From NCBI RefSeq assembly GCF_000003815.2, contig NC_049992.1, positions 19,483,111-19,545,110 on the forward strand: a DNA stretch of 62,000 bases. The letters are read 5' to 3'. The notes below the pieces were generated by a model. It made no database searches, had not been told where the DNA came from, and saw only the letters and a program-made list of their open reading frames with translations. Position numbers and translations under genes: made by a program. The stretch is from Branchiostoma floridae. Its lineage: Eukaryota > Chordata > Leptocardii > Amphioxiformes > Branchiostomatidae. Below, piece after piece: positions 56,729 through 62,000 of the stretch (positions within the stretch are counted from its first letter, which is position 1; each line of letters begins with the position of its first letter).

Positions 56729-57684
56729 TTGTTATCATATAGCCTACCCAAACTTGCAAACTCCTGTATGGCGCATATAGATCCCTTGGTACTATACATG
56801 TCGAATTTCTGAAAATTCACATTTGTTCTTTGTTACATACCTTTGTAAGGAGATTACAGAATGCATTTTGAAATATTCGCATAAAACATTAGAAACATTG
56901 CAGTCTTTGGCTGTTTAGAACAACAAAACTCATTATCAACAGAATGAGCAATTCCCCCTTGCAGTCTGTACTTATTCCCTCGGCTCTGGCATATGTTTCG
57001 CTTCTTTTTATTGGCCATATACCTTATTTTCTTGTCTGTATCGCTCCTTGAGATTGCATCGACACCGGTGCCGGTGTCGATTCATTCTGACCAATCAGAG
57101 GAGCTATACATATCGGCGTGGCCGGAATCTTTGTGTTACGGCGTCATAACCAACGTGGAACGGGGCCTTCTGATTGGTCCGCGGCGCCTGGCTATATGAT
57201 AATATAACCTTCTTGGCGAAGGTAATTAGGACGCAGCGCCACCGCGAACGTGCCACAGCTTTATTGAGATACCCGGTTAGCCCTACGTGCTTGGTACTGG
57301 GTTGCAGTCTTAGGTACGGGACGTCAAGCTGTCCGGAAGAGCTTGGGGAATTTCCACAATCCAATGAACCTGTAAATACTGCACATAACTGTCTGTCGTC
57401 TCTGTCAAGACCAATGAAAGACTAGCTCTTCAGTGAGCTAATCTGGACCGATTTTCACCTTTTTTTTTCAGTTTAATTTTAAGAGGCAAGTTGTGGAGGC
57501 TTACAGAAAGGCATTGTCTATGTGTTACGTTTAAGCCAGGCTGGCTTTTGCAGACCTACATTAAGCTAAGCGATGAATGAACCTATTGCGATCTACAATA
57601 GATTTCAGTGGTCGTTATTTATGTGGAATCGAAATGGTGGAATTAAATGAATACGGTAGACGTAAATGATCATGAAAATCCGCA
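56729..57684. other. Non-coding, right of the array
   Basis: 57105-57190 (GTTACGGCGTCATAACCAACG) resembles the hairpin arm, and 57203-57222 is a stray AACCTTCTTGGCGAAGG end. No gene recognised. Confidence 0.4.
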
Positions 57685-58760
57685 CCAAACACTATCAATA
57701 CATGAACAACTAAGTCTGTCCTTGGTGATGAACACTATCAATACATGAGCAACTACGTCTGTCCTTGGTGCTGAACACTATCAATACATGAACAACTACG
57801 TCTGTTCTTGATGCTGAACACCATCAATACATGAACAATTAAGTGTGTCCTTAGTGCTGAACACCATCCATATATGAGCAACTAAGTCTGTATTTGGTGC
57901 TGAACACTATCAATACATGAGCAACTACGTCTGTCCTTGGTGCTGAACACTATCAATACATGAACAGCTGTCTGTCCTTGGTGCTGAACACTATCAATAC
58001 ATGAACAACTAAGTTTGTCCTTGGTGCTGAACACTATCAATACATGAACAACTAAGTCTGTCCTTGGTGCTGAACACTATCAATACATGAACAGATGTCT
58101 GTCCTTGGTGCTGAACACTATCAATACATGAACAACTAAGTCTGTCATTGGTTTTGAACACCATCAATACATGAACAACTAAGTTTGTCCTTGGTGCTGA
58201 ACACTATCAATACATGAACAACTAAGTCTGTCCTTGGTGCTGAACACTATCAATACATGAGCAACTACGTCTGTCCTTGGCGCTGAACACTATCAATACA
58301 TGAACAACTAAGTCTGTCCTTAGTGCTGAACACTATCAATACATGAACAGCTGTCTGTCCTTGGTGCTGAACACTATCAATACATGAACAACCAAGTTTG
58401 TTCTTGATGCTGAACACTATCAATACATTAACAATTAAGTGTGTCCTTAGTGCTGAACACCATCCATATATGAGCAACTAAGTCTGTATTTGGTGCTGAA
58501 CACTATCAATACATGAGCAACTAAGTCTGTCCTTGGTGCTGAACACTATCAATACATGAACAACTTGGCCTGTCCTTGGTGCTGAACACTATCAATACAT
58601 GAGCAACTACGTCTGTCCTTAGTGCTGAACACTATCAATACATGAATAACTAGGCCTCTCATTGTTTTTGAACACCATCAATACATTAGCAAGTAAGTCT
58701 GTTCATGATGCTGAACACCATCAAAATATGAGCAACTAAGTCTATCTTTGGTGCTTTACT
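57685..58760. repeat. Minisatellite, 43-bp unit, about 25 copies
   Basis: Each unit contains GAACACTATCAATACATGAA then CAACTAAGTCTGTCCTTGGTGCT, with some 39-bp units that lack AACTAAG. Open minus-strand frames across it are repeat shadows. Confidence 0.97.
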
Positions 58761-58844
58761 CTAAGAAGTAAACATGAAAAAATATTGTGTGATGATTATG
58801 TGCAACCAATCAGGAATAGAATATGTCAAACATGGCCACATTTA

Positions 58845-59795
58845 ACATTTAAGGGAGGAAGCATCTATTTTACATTTAAGGGGGGAACCAAACATCTATT
58901 AGTTCAATTTCAAAGTTCTGGGAAGGGGAGCGTCTATTTGATATCAGCTTTAGAGTCTAAGAAGGCAGGGACCATCCATTGTACATAGGGTTAACGATCT
59001 GGGAAGGGGGGTCCTTTTCACATGGGGTCAAAGGTTCTGGAAAAGGGGGCCGACTATGTTACATGAAAATAAGGGTATGGAAAGGTGGGACGAACCATTT
59101 CACATGCAGGAGGTTAAATGTTTGGTTATGAGGGTCATCTGCTTAACATGGAGCAAGGGTTTTGGGTGAGGAAGGGACCATTCATTTCACAATTAGTTAA
59201 TGATTTGACAAAAGGAGACCATCCATTTTACAAGGGTAAGGCAAGGGAGGAACCATCTGTTTCACAATGGGTAAGGGTGGGGCATATGGGGTAAAAGGTT
59301 TCTGGGAAGGGCAGGAGGATCATTCATTTCACATGTAGTTAAGGATTTGAGAAAAGGGGACCATCCATTTCACATGGTGTGGGAGGAGAGACCACCCACT
59401 TCAGAAGGGTAAGGCAAGGGAGGAACCATCTGTTTCACAAGAAGGAGACAAACCATTCTACACTGGAATAATGCCTCTGGGAAAAGGGGACCATCCATTT
59501 TACACGAAGTAAGGGTCTGGCTAGGGAATGACCAGGCATTTCTTATGGGGTAAAGACTCTGGGAAGGGGGCTTCAATTTAACAGAGGTAAAGAATATAGA
59601 AAGGAACCAAGGGTCTGGGACGGGATCACCAAGTCCACATGGGGTTAGGGACCTGGAAAAGGGGCATGGGATTAAATGCTCTTGGAAAGGAGGCAAACAT
59701 GGAAACAATGGGAGAGGAGGGGGACCAACCATTTCACACATGGGGTTAAGGGTCTCGGAAGGGAGGGACCACATGGGCGTAAGGGTATAAAAAGG
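58845..59795. repeat. Degenerate G-rich minisatellite, about 40-50 bp unit, about 20 copies
   Basis: Recurring CATCCATTTCACATGGGGT, then AAGGGTCTGGGAAGGGGGACC, strongly purine- and G-rich on the plus strand. A 202-codon minus-strand open frame (59370-59978) overlaps it and is compositionally a shadow. It directly follows the 43-bp array. Confidence 0.85.
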
Positions 59796-62000
59796 GGAAA
59801 GCAATAAAACAATTACTACACAACTGATTTCAAACTGTTTATTTGAAAGCAATAACGGGAGGTGCCCCAACACGGTACGCTTTTTCTTGCGCTCAAACTC
59901 ATGGCGCTCCATCGCTAGTTGCCTGAGAGTGGTCAAATTTTGATGACTGAATTTTTTACTCATAGATTTGAACAACATACTTGAATAAGAAATGCATTCA
60001 TGTGGTTCATGAACCTTTCGCGCTGCGTGTTACAAGCGGCAAACACTGAGAGACAATTTCGTGTATGTAACCTTCCAATTTTGTGCTACGCTGGACAGTG
60101 TGCCTAACTCGGTACGCTTTTTTTTATATTTTGCTCTCTTCAGAAGTAAGTGGTAAATTTAAGTACACAGAAAAAAATTAATAGTATTGTATTTTAGCTT
60201 TCTTTTGACAGTAAAATCGTGACTGTATGTACTTCTTGTCTCACATGAGGAAGGCTGTACCTAGAACAATCCAGCTGATGTTTTACGGGCAATGGGCCGA
60301 ATGCACTGATTGTGAATGCCCGACTAAAAAAACATTACGAAAAAACGACACCGCCAACATCAACAAAACTCCGTCTGATTATATGAAAATATCATCTACA
60401 TCTCTCTGTCAAGTCTTATTTTCATAGACAGCACGAATCATTTGTTACAGTCAAATAAATCTTTGGAGCGTTCTCTAGTCTGCCACCTTCACGGCCACAC
60501 TCCCTTGGGAGTACAATGGTGGCAATGTTTATGTCGCTTCCTTTTGGTTGCTTTTCTACTCAACAAACATTTGAAGACCCATATTCATAGTGTTTTATGG
60601 AGCTTTATTTATGTGTATCATGGCAGTTGTATGACTGCTTGGATGAGTTCGTATAGTTAGCGACACGAGCCGCCAATACGCAGAGGCCGGTGACCGCAGT
60701 GATTCAGCACTGTCAACATTACTGTTAGAATTCTGCTCTTAAAAAAACATGAAGTAAATATGTTAAAGTATACTTGGAATGCAAATTAAAGCTGTGTGCA
60801 TGGACTTGGTTTATTTACCTTTGTAATCAGCATAGTCAGTGGTAACAAACACGGTGTACTTATGGATAATAAGATCAGCAAAAAATCCGTACCGTCTTAC
60901 GACGGGGACCGTGTTAGGGCGGCCCCCGTTAGATGAATGCAAAGTGTACAAATATGTACATCTCTCAAATCAACACAATAAAAAAATTGCTCTGGCACTA
61001 AAACTAAATAGATTGAACTAAAGCGTAACATCTATCCATTTTGCTAAGCACGGTAGCCAACAGAGCCTAGAATCAGTAAGTGTCAACATTACCAGTACAT
61101 GGTATAATGGTAGCTTGGAACCTTTGTACGTGAAGAATCATAGAAAGCTTTTCTGTTCTTAAAGTTAAGGCTTTGAGCTGATTGTTAGTGTTGCAAGAAG
61201 ATGTTGCATTAGCCTGTTAGTGTATATGTATGGTGCGGTTAGTCTGTTAGTTTGTGTGTGTGTGTTTGTGTTAGTGTAAGCGTCAGCCTAAGCCTTTGGT
61301 AGGGAAATTTCCAAAGGACTGATTTTTAAAGGCTACAAACAACCTCTAAACAATAAACGGACAATGTTGACATCTACTTAACTGACCTGTAGACCACTTA
61401 TGTACAAAAATACAGGGGAAATGCACAAAGCAAAGTCTATGAAATAACAAAACAAAACAAAATCATTTCAGTTTTAGCCAAACCCTGTACTGGAATGGTA
61501 TGATATGATTAATACAATCAAAACAAAGACTGCTTACAAAAGGCGAATAAACAGCACTACATCTCCAAAAAGCAAGACGAGACCAAAATGTAAATCAGAC
61601 TCCAAATTTACTCGATCAAGCTTAACTACATGTATCTAGCCTCGTGATATAGATGATGGCTGTAGGATGGCACACTTTGCATTCTGTTTGGATTGATTCA
61701 GTTTCTGTGATTGTGTTGATACCGAGAAGTCGAGTGTTTCTAAAGGACCAAATATAGAATGAGATTTTTAAGCACCTGTCGTCCTTTCTGGCCTGTGTTG
61801 TTGTCTTGGCTCGGGATCCAATATAACGACACAAGGCAGATTATGTAATGATCCAGGTTCCCGGCAACTACTGACCACGACATAAAACAGAAATTACTAC
61901 GGATAATGATTAACCAGGAAAGTTCCTGTTTTATAAAGATAAGATTTTACAGTAACAGGTTGAATACGATCAGGGCCATCGACACAGCCACAGAAACCAG
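59796..62000. other. Right end of window, no gene recognised
   Basis: Short open frames only, none resembling a known family. A short direct echo of ACTCGGTACGCTTTTTT occurs at 60107 and 59873. A TG-rich run is at 61245-61275. Confidence 0.4.

Noticed and set aside
57060-57080. Near-perfect palindrome GACACCGGTGCCGGTGTC
   Set aside because: Too short and isolated to assign a function; no operator or origin context.
59370-59978. 202-codon minus-strand frame, longest at the right end
   Set aside because: It lies over the G-rich minisatellite, is Pro/Leu/Ser-rich low complexity, and has no domain or conserved partner.
1-62000. tRNA, rRNA or bacterial operon features
   Set aside because: No cloverleaf, rRNA block or ribosome-binding pattern was seen. 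Splice sites, repeats and domain types indicate an animal nuclear genome.

Overview
The window is invertebrate nuclear DNA: AT-rich, intron-containing and dense in interspersed repeats. A cephalochordate (amphioxus, Branchiostoma-like) is the best guess, from the lineage-typical mix of C-type lectin, WxxW, discoidin-like and hevein-like modules and many small inverted-repeat elements. This rests on pattern recognition; no database search was run.

The core is a tandem array of five related plus-strand genes, here called A to E (start to stop 792-4200, 11108-17663, 24767-30442, 38124-41017, 48901-54081). All five can be assembled in frame from visible splice sites. Each encodes a predicted type II membrane protein with one shared plan: a cytoplasmic exon, a transmembrane exon, a stalk exon of 11-residue repeats (TTYTNGHPAVD type), an ectodomain exon, and a terminal exon carrying a Cys-rich hevein-like module. 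The frame is constant but the ectodomain cassette changes: WxxW domain in A, C-type lectin in B and C, none in D, discoidin (F5/8C)-like domain in E. Every cassette is a symmetric phase 1-1 exon. Long-tailed B, C and E carry three NPxY motifs in the cytoplasmic exon; short-tailed A and D have lost all three. This looks like a family of cell-surface recognition receptors with interchangeable ligand-binding heads. The role is inferred.

Flanks are duplicated with the genes. Upstream of B, C, D and E lies a pair of similar blocks of about 150-220 bp, most ending in a good splice donor, read here as alternative noncoding first exons (one of D's is decayed). Transposons then differentiated the copies: TTAA-flanked elements, a TA-flanked MITE whose end supplies a splice donor in A and D, a non-autonomous mariner with only the N-terminal DNA-binding part, a pogo/Tigger-like element, a hAT-like element and three degraded LINE reverse-transcriptase fragments. 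A single-copy 46-47 bp motif near the first exons of B and E has expanded into a 1.5 kb minisatellite upstream of C.

Right of gene E, from about 55.4 kb, are inverted repeats, two adjacent minisatellites (57.7-58.8 kb and 58.8-59.8 kb) and about 2.2 kb where no gene is recognised.
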